The notes under the pieces were generated by a model. That model saw only the letters and a program-made list of their open reading frames with translations, did no database searches and was not told the DNA's origin. A program made the position numbers and the translations under genes. From Chondrilla cf. caribensis (Eukaryota; Porifera; Demospongiae; Chondrillida; Chondrillidae), in the NCBI GenBank assembly GCA_964020155.1, contig OZ026558.1, positions 1,912,663 to 1,976,662 on the forward strand: a stretch of 64,000 nucleotides of DNA. Reading direction: 5' to 3'. Of this stretch, positions 41,991 through 52,599 are shown in pieces. Positions within the stretch are counted from its first letter, which is position 1. Every line of letters begins with the position of its first letter.

Positions 41991-44142
41991 TTAGACCAGA
42001 AGTGGTGCTTGTAAGTGATTATTGTCCTTTTCCAGATGACATTGAGTAAGTTCTATGCAACCCATTCTTGATTCTGTGCCTGCGTGACTTGCGTGCTTGC
42101 TGTTTGGGGTTGCTTGCAGCCATTTTCCAATTATCCTAGTCAGAACGAAAGTGAGTACTCCCAGAATTAGTGGAAAAGTAAAGGAGGCTATAAATCTTTC
42201 ATGTCCTTGTTGACTAGCTGTATTCCTAGCATAGCTGCTGGAAGCTAGTGCTACACAGAAACACATGACCATTGCCAGCAGTGCAACGAGTATGACAGCA
42301 TGTTTCATTTGTTTTCTTTGCCATTCTGGTCTCTGGTGGCTCGGAGAAAAGATGTATGCCGAAATGACAAACACCAAAGCAAATATGTTCGTGATGCAGA
42401 AGAGAAAGAGACTGAGCACCATAGTGTTAGTGATAACAGTGAACGGCTCAGCGATAATAGTGAATGCAATAATTGTTCCATGAGTTGCAGTGAACAATAC
42501 AGTTGCAAGGTTAATCCATAATCCTACTCCAAATGCGAGTGACTTGGCTCGTTTTGTATCACAGCAACAGAACAGTACAGTAACTGGTAGCATGAGAATG
42601 TAGGGAATAGCTGGTGGCTTAGTCTTATATGCAAAGTATATGGCGATGGGAAGTGCTAGAAATAAGGGGCTAACTGATGTCATCACCAATGCAATGTGAT
42701 ATGTTACTTGGATTGTATCTTCTGGCTTTACTGCTTCACAGTTTAAATGGATGATTGTAAACACAAGTGATAGCATAAGAAGGCTGCTACATGTAATAGC
42801 GCACATGATTCCATAGTATTTATAAGTGTAAGAATATGTCTGCTGTGCGTAGTAATCCATGTGATGACCAAGTACATATATGATACCAGTCAGGATCAGA
42901 ATGTTTTCAATCAGTAATCCAGCAATCAGAAGTGCCCGTGTTACATTATAGCGGATACGAGGAGAGTTATACTCACGTGGATAGTTATAGAGTCCGTCAT
43001 TACAGCTCATCTGGGCAATCCCAGTATGTCTCTTCACGTTCTCTCCAAGTGCAAAATCTTGAAGCTATTACAGGACAGAAAATATATATGATACTATAAT
43101 CTAGAGCAATTCTGCAATGGGATTGTATTCATTATAATCTATTATAAAATAGTATAAACATAATACAGTGGAAATAATTATTCTTTATACCAACACTTTT
43201 AAACATAATATTATTCGACAGTCTTTATAAGTACATGTCTCGTGGCCACAGATGTATTCTAATACACAGTAATGGTATTGGTTACACCAGCAAGTTGGTT
43301 ATAATAGCAAGTAAACCAAGGATGATGTGATGTCTGGCTAAAAATTAATAACGAATTATAATTTTCAAATCTAGAAATTATTCATGGCATTGCATGTACA
43401 ATTACAGGTCCAGGAACACATGCTTACAATTATTATAGAGTAACATTATATCTTAAGTGTAGTTGAGAAGGACACAAATTCCTGTTGAATAGGTCAGCAT
43501 TCAAACTACCAATCTGATTCCGGCCCTGGATGTTATATTAATAGGGAATTGAGTCACATGTTGGTCCATTTGCTAATTTTGCACTAAAATTAATAGATTG
43601 TATTATATATTATACAGTTGTCAAAATTGATATATTCGTGAGTATAAAATAATTTCTCTACTTGCACACGGACTTACTGATGTTGTTACCCTTACAAGAA
43701 TCTTGTTTATGTCTTGCTCATTACAAATGCAAGGGACGGTAATGTTCACTGTCTCAGGCTCCCATTCTTCAAAGAAATTCAAAGTGTACAGTGACAGACG
43801 GTTTAAAATGTCTGGTCTACTGTACAGGAACGCTGTTGAGGATAACCACACCCATTGCACGTCATCACAGGTTGCTGTATCCGGTGATCTTAGACAAGTG
43901 GTTTCAGATCCATTTGGGAGAACAGCCTTGTAGGTCACCAACAAGGAGTAAGGTACATGTCCATAGGGAGGATATAGAGCTTGATATAATCTGTCCCTGT
44001 TGTGAGTGTTGTTGCCAAAGGTGGCCTTTTCGAACTCCACATAGTTGGAAACACAGTTGGATGTTAGAGTGTTAGAGTCAGCTTCGCACATGTGCACTGG
44101 CAGTACTGTCAGAAGTCCAAACACTGCAAAGAATATGTACAT
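41991..44142 (-). CDS. A3: subfamily A seven-pass membrane protein, intact
   Basis: Exon 1 is 43678-44142 (155 codons), the intron 43065-43677 (GTAAGT...TAG, 613 bp) and exon 2 41991-43064 (357 codons plus TAA), giving 512 residues. The signal peptide is MYIFFAVFGLLTVLPVHMC. Ectodomain marks are NCVSNYVEFEKATFGNNTHN, YPPYGHVPYSLLV, LPNGSE, WVWLSS, LNRLSLYTLNFFEEW and VPCICNEQ. Exon 2 carries YNVTRALL, the passes, KPPAIPYILMLPVTVLFCC, CDTKRAKS, AEPFTVITNT and SPSHQRPEWQRKQ. Its tail, NNHLQAPLLV, departs from LEAPLVV in A1 and A2. Exons and intron are closest to A1, whose single frameshift A3 lacks. A TATA-like run about 59 bp upstream and the leader GGAGGTAATATC are conserved. Confidence 0.86.
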
Positions 44143-46626
44143 GATATTACCTCCCTGAGTGAATTATCGACTAAGTAATCAACTTTATTCAACAGGCAGC
44201 TATATATATATCAGCTATAGACATTTTTGTAGCTTCACCTTATAACATTATTCATATGCATTTATTCATTGAACCAAATTACTCATTGCATTTTCAACTC
44301 AACATGTTTTTCGTTGATGTGACATCTTCAATGAGAATCAAATGACCGGGAAATTTCGACCAGTTTACAAGCCCAGCTGTAATAAATGGTCTATTTATTC
44401 GAAATGTAAATTGACATGTATGTATACCATTAAAGTAGACCACAATCATACAGACATCTATTTGCTGTATGAATTCATTGAAATTCTATAATCATGCTAA
44501 TAATAATATTATAACCATTTTGTAGTTTTTGTATTGAATTTTACCACACAACCTAGTATGAATGTTTGAATGTTCCCATCCTATGCACACATGTTGACTC
44601 ATTTGTACAGATGAATTGATACTTAGTATATACATAATATGATTGTGTAGTAATAGCTTGCTTCCAATTGCACATTAACATGGATAGTATTATATACTTC
44701 TTTGTTTGACTGTGATAAAGGTAATACAATAGTTTAAGATCATGCAGCAATTACTTGAATTTGAAATCTCTTATGTGCTATGATAGCATCTGTCCTCATA
44801 GAGAAGACACAATATACAGTTGCAATAATTTTTATAATGATTATGTATCAAGCTAGCTATTTCACAGTTACCAATCAGAGAAATGAATCAGAATCTGATG
44901 TGAGTTTTAGTTATTATTATCATAGCAACAGGTCATGGTTGAGAAATGAACATTATAGGACTGTATGATGTATAAAATGACAATTCCCGAGGGCACCTAT
45001 CACTGCCCTTATGGCAGTTTGTAATCTATTGTACAAGTGACATAATAATTGATATTCATTTTCAATTCAAAGTATTGCTGCATGTGTACAACACATGTTG
45101 ATCTAGAATGCATAGATAAATGGACCTCTGTACCTATTATTGTGAAACTAATCTTCTTTTCAGGTGTCCATTCACCTGCAGACATGTATTATTATTTTAA
45201 TAATAATACTTTCTTGAAACAGAATTTGGCTTCAATTCAATTGTTTAAGTGAAAATGAATGGTAAACCATTTGTAACTCACAACAAAATAAAAATCCCAA
45301 AATCAACAAAATAACTTATATTATATCTAATAATATTATATAATATTTCATAATATTATATTACGTGCTTTGTTCATTATTATTATGTACTTGACTTTTA
45401 TAGGTATACTATTAATTTTATTATCATAATTGGTTATTAATTAGTAGTTATAGTTTAGATTCCCAAACAACCATCTAATAACCATGTACGTACTGGCACC
45501 TTGTAACTACCATGTAACAACCTGGTAACATGTATGTGTATATCAACCTTGTAGCAACCATGCAATAATCATAATATTGCAGATGTTACTTGGCCTTGTA
45601 TGAACCAAGTGTATATTGTGTATACACTCTTTGACAAACCTGTAACAAGAGGACCATTTTCACCAAACACATGCATACATGTACATCTATTTTAAACACA
45701 TTATTTACCGTGAATATATATTATTACTACAATTGAACCCGAATAAATGTTAATGTAAGCACATAATAGGAAAATTTCATGTATGCCACCTGTAAGGACC
45801 CTTTAGAATATCTGAAGCTTTGCCAAAGGATGAATATCTGTGTCCAAACTCCTATTGTACATACCTCATTTAATTAGTTGTTGTGACGTTTGTGATGTCT
45901 GATTAGTGCAATTATAGACTTCTTCTTTTTCATTTTCCACCATACAAAAATATTATGTGTGGTTTCATTTCACTCTTTTGCCCTCCATTAGACATAAATA
46001 TGTATGTTGTAATGGTGATAACAATACTACTACTACTAATAATAATAATAGTAATAATAAAAATGGAATTGTGGAAACACACAATTCTTCCATTATTTAC
46101 ACAATGTAGATTGTTGTCTATCTACACCAATGTAGTTGAGATTCTTCTAACGAATACATCCTCATATTGTATTCATATCCAGATTATAGAATGATTTCAG
46201 ACATCATCGGTTTCAACATTATTCACATGATAATAATGATTATTAATGGCAATAGCTACATAATACAATAATATTATAATAAGTGTGTAATGGAGGGCCG
46301 TATCCCTCCAATATGAACTTCATGTTTATACAGTAACATCTTCATTACTATTATTGTCATTATCACCATTATTATTACTATTGTCATTTTTCTTTATTGT
46401 TATCGTTATTACTATTATATTTATTATTTTTCTTTATTATTATTATTATCTACATACTATAACAATTTATACTGTAATAACATAATATATTTATTATTAA
46501 TAATAGTTACAGACAGGGAGAGTGACATATTATTATATTCAATGGTATAATACAATTGTATTTTAAATAATGTAATTAAATTAATACGTATTGTCATATT
46601 TTGTATGTAATAACATAGTAAGTACA
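44143..46626. other. A3 promoter side and spacer to the C fragment
   Basis: The spacer parallels 7493-9000 and 14715-18900. From about 45940 it matches C-gene 3' flank. Simple ATT/ACT-rich tracts occur at 46020-46060 and 46345-46455. No gene is seen. Confidence 0.55.
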
Positions 46627-46882
46627 GTAGTTACGACATAACTTTATGATGTAGTGGAAGTAATATCCATTCCCTCTTATTCATCCATGTCGATATTATA
46701 TTGTTTTTTCAGTGGTTTTCTCAATAAAATTGTTATGAACGTCTGGAGACCAAAGTAGTTACGACATAACTTTATGATGTAGTGGAAGTAATATCCATTC
46801 CCTCTTATTCATCCATGTCGATATTATATTGTTTTTTCAGTGGTTTTCTCAATAAAATTGTTATGAACGTCTGGAGACCAAA
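46627..46882. repeat. Perfect-looking 128-bp tandem duplication
   Basis: Bases 46627-46754 are repeated at 46755-46882. The unit covers 3' flank plus the last coding part of a C exon 2 (tail YNIDMDE then TAA, preceded by the LLRKPLKK codons). I saw no difference between the copies, so the duplication is recent. Confidence 0.9.
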
Positions 46883-47012
46883 GGTAACAGTTCCAAGAAT
46901 TAGTGGAATAACAACTGATGCTGTTAGAGATACAAAACTGCCTTGCTTTGTATCCACGTCGCGTTGATGCAAAGGCTGTAATGTTGGTGAGGCTCAATGT
47001 GAGAAAGATTAA
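46677..47012 (-). pseudogene. C4: 3' fragment of subfamily C exon 2
   Basis: The minus strand holds the end of a C exon 2: the RLSLTNITALQ-like stretch near 47000, then a deletion of roughly 190 bp, then DTKQGSFVSLTAS, VIPLILGTVTFGLQ, ILLRKPLKK and a short tail ending DMDE. The last 128 bp are present twice. A retrotransposon tail lies on its upstream side. It is too short and broken to function. Confidence 0.75.
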
Positions 47013-47274
47013 TAATTATTATTTATAATAATAATCTGGCTTTTGTTTATTCACTGTTATAATATTAATAATTATAAATTATATTGTTATTATTATTATT
47101 ATTAATGCATATAGGTGAGATAATATAATGATACAATAATAATATATAATTACAATAATAATATAATTAATATAATTATTTAACAGAGATGACAACAATA
47201 AAGAAAACAATAGCAATAATAAACAAACACACATAAGAATATGATAATAAAAAAATAATACTAATAACAAGGAT
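47013..47274. repeat. ATT-rich tract, tail of the retrotransposon fragment
   Basis: A/T simple sequence (ATT and TAA repeats), lying immediately 3' (minus strand) of the stop codon of the retrotransposon fragment, as expected of its 3' end. Confidence 0.6.
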
Positions 47275-47508
47275 CTAGTCACCGAGATCTGGGCAGCGCA
47301 GGGAGCCCAACACTGAAATAGCATTCCCTGTTTGGACAGCTACTGAGAGCCTCTGCATCAAGAAGGAAAACGACTGAGGCTCTCCTGTGACCATCTTAAT
47401 GCGGCGGCCTAGGTCTTTCAGGAAGGACATTGAATCTGGGCCAATAGAACCAGAGGTTTCAAAAGCTATTGGTTGGAAAGAATAGCTGTGCTCAAGGTGG
47501 GAGTACTT
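47275..47508 (-). mobile_element. Very short 3' end of an R2-like non-LTR retrotransposon
   Basis: About 77 codons on the minus strand read from KYSHLEHSYSF through FETSGSIGPDSMSFLKDLG to RLSVAVQTGNAISVLGS and a TAG. This matches in order the C-terminal end of the elements at 21868 (VAVESSGAFG, LSVAVQRGNAISV) and 35575 (AIETTGVFG, ISVAVQRGNAAA). There is no ATG, so a start-based gene finder would miss it. It is a heavily 5'-truncated insertion in the C4/C3 interval, in the opposite orientation to the other two. Confidence 0.8.
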
Positions 47509-48221
47509 ATAATAATAATTTAAATAGTATTACTAATAATAAATACATACATTGTAGATTGTTGTCTATATATCTACACCAATGTATTTGGGATTGTTTT
47601 AATGAATACAATTTCATATTGTATTCATATCCAGATTATACAATGATATCAGGCATCATTAGTTTCAACATGATTCACACAATAATAATATTAGTGTCAA
47701 TAGCTACACAGTACAATATAATAAGTAATTGTCCACATCCTCTAACAATTTATACTGTAATTATAATATTAATAATACTGAGAGTGTGAGTGTCTGACAT
47801 ATAATATTCAATTTCACAATATTAAATTACATTATTAAACCAATAATTGGTATTGTCATGTACTTCGTACATGATAACATGTATATTAAATGATGTATTC
47901 CATGGTACGTTTGTCACTTTAGGGCGCAGTATGAAGTAATGTACTATGTACTCTCTCTTTTCTTCTTCTAGTACCCTGTTTACACTGGCCTAGTTTAGGT
48001 GTGAAACCCACAAGAACTGGGCCAGCCAAGTTCCTGTGGTTTTCTAGGACCTCGTTTACACTGGTAAAGTGATAACTTGGCCGGTGCCATCTGTAATGAT
48101 ATTCATGAACACTATAATTATATTCATTGCTATGAATATAATTATCCATCATTGCAGCAAAAAGCAGTAGTGTTGCCTTCTTTCTTTATTTGAAGAGAGA
48201 TATATAGAGTGAGTAGACAAG

Positions 48222-49234
48222 ATGCTTGATGTTCAGTCACTGCATTTGATAACCCAGGTTTTAATCATGGTTTTCAACCAGTATTGTTATATGAGGTCAG
48301 CAATCAAGAGTAGCCAGCGAAAGTTACAACTGTACAGAAGGAACAGATCACTTCAAAGGGCAATAGAAGTAATTGGCTTAGTAGAAGAGGTGATGTATCC
48401 AAGAATACCCCGCAGAACTTGGATGAGGCCTAGGTCAGTCGAGTTTTGGAAGGACATAGTGCTTCACTCATTCACGAATCAGGATTGGCTAAAGAATTTT
48501 CGCATGAGCAAGGCAACATTTGACTACCTTTGTAGTCGTCTCAGACCGGCTATTGAAAGGAAGGACACTCACTTGCGCAAAGCTATTTCAGTAAAGCATC
48601 GGCTTGCTATTACCCTCTGGACACTTGCAACACCATGCGAATATCGTACTGTGGGTCATCTCTTCGGAGTAGCCAGGTCAACCGTTTGTGTCATAGTACA
48701 CAAGACATGTAAAGCAATTTTTGATGTGCTTTTCTCAGAATATGTAACTTTCCCGAAAGGAAGACAACTGGAGGAGACCATTCGAGGGTTTGAAACAAGG
48801 TGGCAAATACCACAGTGTGCAGGCGCTATAGATGGTTCCCACATTCCAGTGTCTGTGCCAGTCAACCTACATACGGATTATTACAACAGAAAAGGCTGGT
48901 ATTCAATGCTTGTCCAAGCAGTAGTAAACTATGATTACACCATAACTGATGTAAACATAGGATGGCCTGGAAGTGTTCATGACGCACGTGTTTTTGTGCA
49001 TTCTGGGTTGTATCAGAAGGCTACAGCTGGTGAACTCCTGCCACAAGCATTCGCAAAAGTGTACAAGTGCCACCATATTTGATAGCGGATGCTGCCTATC
49101 CATTGAAAACCTGGCTAATGAAGCCTTTCCCTGACAGAGGTCTCTCCAGTAATAAGAGGACGTTTAACTACAGGTTATCTCGTGCACGCATGGTTGTAGA
49201 AAATGCATTTGGACGATTGAAAGGAAGATGGTGA
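48222..49234 (+). pseudogene. Harbinger transposase (DDE superfamily), frameshifted near its end
   Basis: ATG 48222 opens a frame with the helix-turn-helix-like region (MSKATFDYLCSRLRPAIE, FGVARSTVCVIVHKTC) and the catalytic core. The first Asp is in CAGAIDGSHIPV, the second in GWPGSVHDARV. The third residue, Glu, is in VVENAFGRLKGRW near 49200. That last part is reached only after a frame change near 49057-49063, since the main frame stops at 49080-49082 instead of reading VPPYLIADAAYPL. A TGA at 49232-49234 then cuts off the final residues. All three catalytic acidic positions remain visible as DNA, but the copy as read cannot make a whole enzyme unless splicing or a sequencing error explains the shift. 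Confidence 0.85.
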
Positions 49235-49237
49235 AGA

Positions 49238-49711
49238 CTACTGAAGAGATGTGATATGTCCCTTAACAATGTCCAATATTTGTGGAGTAGATGTATGGGG
49301 AGTAGAAAACAATACTGGACTTGGTTGGTCTTGGGTCGACTCTTCCTCACTATCATTCCCATCATTGTTTCTTAAACCACCATCACTGGTATCTATTATT
49401 GTTGGTGGTTGTACAGAATGTCTTGAACCGAGAACCCGATCCATTCTGTCATAAAATGGCCAACTGTCTCTATTATTTCCTGAAACATCATGACCGTCTT
49501 TCAGCTTCTTGTACTTTGTCTTCAGCTTCCTGATTTTCTCTTTGCACTGATTTGGATTGTGGGAGTAACCAGCTTCTTCCATCTCTCTTGAAATTCTTTC
49601 ATAGATAGAAGCATTCCTTCTGGAGCTCTCTAGTAAAGACTGGATTTCCTCATCAGCCCATATAGTAATGAGACAAAACACTTCATCGTCACTCCAGGGA
49701 CTTCCAGCCAT
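49238..49711 (-). CDS. Myb/SANT-like DNA-binding protein of the Harbinger element
   Basis: It has 157 codons from ATG 49711. The N-terminal part (WSDDEVFCLITIWADEEIQ, then NASIYERISREMEEAGY, QCKEKIRKLKTKYKKLKDG) is a trihelix/Myb-SANT-like fold with its regular Trp and basic helix. The C-terminal half is acidic and Ser/Pro/Thr-rich (DGNDSEEESTQ). In Harbinger elements such a protein partners the transposase by binding the ends and bringing it to the nucleus. The frame is open and convergent with the transposase, overlapping its end. Confidence 0.8.
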   Translation of the reverse strand: MAGSPWSDDEVFCLITIWADEEIQSLLESSRRNASIYERISREMEEAGYSHNPNQCKEKIRKLKTKYKKLKDGHDVSGNNRDSWPFYDRMDRVLGSRHSVQPPTIIDTSDGGLRNNDGNDSEEESTQDQPSPVLFSTPHTSTPQILDIVKGHITSLQ

Positions 49712-50133
49712 AATAACAAAGCGGTAAGAGGATCAACAAGAACTGAAAGCGATCAACTGTCAACAAAAATACCGTTCTACGAACTTCACACGTTGCATGA
49801 TAACACACATTCTTATTATTCGAACGATTTGGTGCTAATTTGAAGAAATTTACAAGTCTATTGTCAAGATTCGGCGATAATGCGCAGGATTTTTCGTCAC
49901 AGACAATGAAGAAGTGGGAATTTGTACGTTCCGAAGCATAATTTGTGATTACTTTGCGTTTACACTTGACGAAAACAACTTGGCCAGCCAGGCCAGCCAG
50001 GCCAGCCAGGTTTGCCAAGGGTGGCCACGGCCAGGTTGGCCAGCCAGGTTGTGGTTGGCCAGAAACGCCGTTTACATTAGCCATTTTAACGATACACAAC
50101 TTGGCCGATGACGTCATAACCTGGCCAGCCAGG

Positions 50134-51162
50134 TTAAACCTGGCCAGTGTAAACAGGGTATATGTCAATATACCTTGTTGTTTTCAGTGGTTTTGTCAAT
50201 AAAATTGTTATGAACGTCTGGAGACCAAAGGTAACAGTTCCAAGAATTATTGGAATAACAACTGATGCTGTTGGAGATACAAAAGTACCTTGCTTTGTAT
50301 CTACGTTGATGACATAACCATTGGAACCAAAGGCTGCACAGAAGCAGCAGATTATTGCCATCAAAAGGATTAGTGCAACAGCATTAAACATCGTTCTCCC
50401 TCCTCCCTGTGGTCTTTTATGCTTTGGAGTGAAAATAGAAGCCGAAATGGTAAACGAAAGGGCTGTGATGTTGGTGAGGCACAATGTGAGAAGGATTAAT
50501 ACCAAGGTGTTTGTTGTCACTGCAAAAGGTTTGGCTAATACTGCAAACAGTGCGAGTGACAATGAAATCAAAACACCCTGGAAGGCTACCATGTTGATCC
50601 ACAGTGTCGTCCCAAGTAGAAGTGACTTCACATGCTTTGTATTACAGCAACAGAACAGTACGGTAACTGGTATCATGAGAATGTAGGGAATGGCAGGTGG
50701 TGCGGTCTTGTATGAGAAATATATAGCAATGGGCAATCCTGGAAGAATACCCATGGCTATTCCAAAGATGTATGGAATTATAAGTCTCTTGTCACTGTCA
50801 TCTGATAGGAGTAGCTGCTTGACTACTGATATGTGTCCATAAAACAACACTGTTGCGGTTTTTAATCCAATCACAGTCACTCCCCACATTAAGCCGTAGT
50901 ACTGGTATGAATAGGAATAGGTTTGGTCAATGTAGTGTTTTATTTGCCTTTTTATCACCCCTATAGCAATTAACCACAGTAGAACAACTTCCAGTATGCC
51001 TCCAATCAGGAAATACACTCCAATTCTAACAGTGATATGGTGGAATTTGCTAGCACTGATTCTACTGGGTAGGATGTATGTTGCATCATTGGCAGTCCAT
51101 TTAATGACAACAATCCCATTATGTGTCTTCCTTTTTAGTTCACCAGGTGCATAGTCTTGGAG
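50134..51162 (-). pseudogene. C3 exon 2: subfamily C membrane domain, 3' end replaced by the transposon repeat
   Basis: The exon begins after a TGTAG acceptor with LQDYAPGELKRKTHNG and stays open through all membrane passes (IGVYFLIGGILEVVL, YSYQYYGLMWGVT, SDDSDKRLIIPY, PPAIPYILMIPVTVLFCCC, AKPFAVTTNTLVLIL, TPKHKRPQGGGRT). C1 ends QYIDMEEEEE. Here RYIDI is followed by YPVYTGQV and a TAA at 50134-50136, all read from the Harbinger terminal repeat. The acidic tail is thus lost and a foreign tail gained. Exon 1 (54537-54960) has lost its start codon and probably its donor, so the gene is likely non-functional even though this exon is clean. A transcript from elsewhere could still use it. Confidence 0.82.
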
Positions 51163-52458
51163 CTACATGCATGAGGAGAAAATGGGAACCACTTTACAAG
51201 CATGAAAGAACTATCAGACTGATAAAAATGATTTCCATATAGAATACCATTATTATGTACGTGTTAATATATAGTATAAAGCACAGTGTCAAAAATGGAT
51301 AGTTGCACAACATGAATGATGTACCTTGAACGCCATCATTAGGATGATATAATGTTATATATAAGAACAATTCCAATTATGAGAGAACACTTGTTCATAT
51401 ATAAAGCCACCTTCATCCAAACCGGGGGGGGGGGGTCTTTCGTGACATATACCACTGTATTATCATTGTTGCATATTTCATTATTCCACAGTGAGTTAAT
51501 TATTAGTATAATTGTGGATGGCCACATATTCACAACACAAGGCACTAGAAACTCCAAGCTGAGACAGATCATGTTCTTTGTATTCAGTTATTGGGTATTA
51601 AATCAATTTTATTAAGTATCACAGCTACTTATTGCTGGGTATGATTGGAATCATCCCATATCCCATATACACTTAATAGATGGGAGCAGCACATATACCA
51701 ATGTGAACTTGATCTGCTAAGGGAACATTTCTGTTATCAAGTTTAGAACAAACATATACGTAATTTAATTTTGAGCATGCAGCCCTCAAGTGATGAATCC
51801 CAAAGGAAGGATTAATATTTCTTATAGTAACAACTACATACATGGGTAAGGCTCACTCATGCTGTACAAGACGGGATTACTAAACCCATAATATAACCAT
51901 TATGGCAATGAAATCATGTACTATGCATGTAATATAGTATTATCACATGATGACGTCATACATCAAAGAGACCGGTATGTTAGTAAAAAATTTACTAACA
52001 CACCTAGCACGGTTAGTAAATTAGTAAACCACGAGCGCCCGGGCGTTTACGCAAAGGTCATGGTAATCAATCAACTAAATAAGCTGTCAAACGAAATGAA
52101 TATCATTAGGATGAACGCCGATTTCAGCAGTTATCAAAAAATAGTAACAAGAACGCGAAGTTTGTTCAGAAATCGAACCGTTCATTTGTCAAAAGTATCA
52201 GATTAGAGTTCTTCTTCTGGCCCTGGACTTTTTAAAAACAGCTCGTATATAACACACTGTTATATACGAACGCTTGTTGTACGTCGTGTTCGTGGACGCT
52301 TGAAAAACCCTTCAAAATCCCCATCGTCCAAGGTGAAAACAAAAGCTACCTAGATTTAGCGAGAAGACCCTGCTTACCGGCTGAGATCTCGTCGTCATTC
52401 TTCCAAGATTCAAATTCAAAATCGAGCGCGCTTTCTAGGGCGTTTATTCTTGTGATAA

Positions 52459-52581
52459 ACTAGTTACCACATAGCTTCTATATGGCGTAACGTATTTATT
52501 GACCTCGCCCCTCAGGCGCTACGCGCCCTCAGGTCTCGATCAGTAAATACGTTACGCCCTAGAAGCCATGTGGTAACTAGT
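52459..52581. repeat. Foldback hairpin with ACTAGTTACCACAT arms
   Basis: ACTAGTTACCACATAGCTTCT pairs with AGAAGCCATGTGGTAACTAGT, and inner arms with CGTAACGTATTTA pair with TAAATACGTTACG. The loop is GC-rich (CCTCAGGCGCTACGCGCCCTCAGG). The core CAGTAAATACG and the overall layout match the hairpin at 35243-35335, so both belong to one repeat family. Confidence 0.75.
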
Positions 52582-52599
52582 ACGTATGCTACACGCATA

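Larger units (their letters stand above)
47973..50159. mobile_element. PIF/Harbinger DNA transposon, about 2.19 kb
   Basis: The left end is ACCCTGTTTACACTGGCC and the right end is its exact reverse complement, 18 bp, with further partial inverse similarity inward. Inside are the two genes expected of the superfamily: a DDE transposase on the plus strand and a Myb/SANT-like DNA-binding protein on the minus strand. Subterminal repeats of the terminal motif occur (CGTTTACACTGG near 48054), with a GGCCAGCCA tandem tract near 49981-50010. It interrupts the final codons of C3. The interrupted gene's 3' flank resumes at 47519-47972. The exact target duplication is unclear: TA borders both ends. Confidence 0.88.

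Noticed and set aside
49689..50168. 159-codon frame with Pro/Gly/Trp repeats
   Set aside because: Produced by the GGCCAGCCA tandem tract and terminal repeat of the Harbinger element, antisense to nothing useful.
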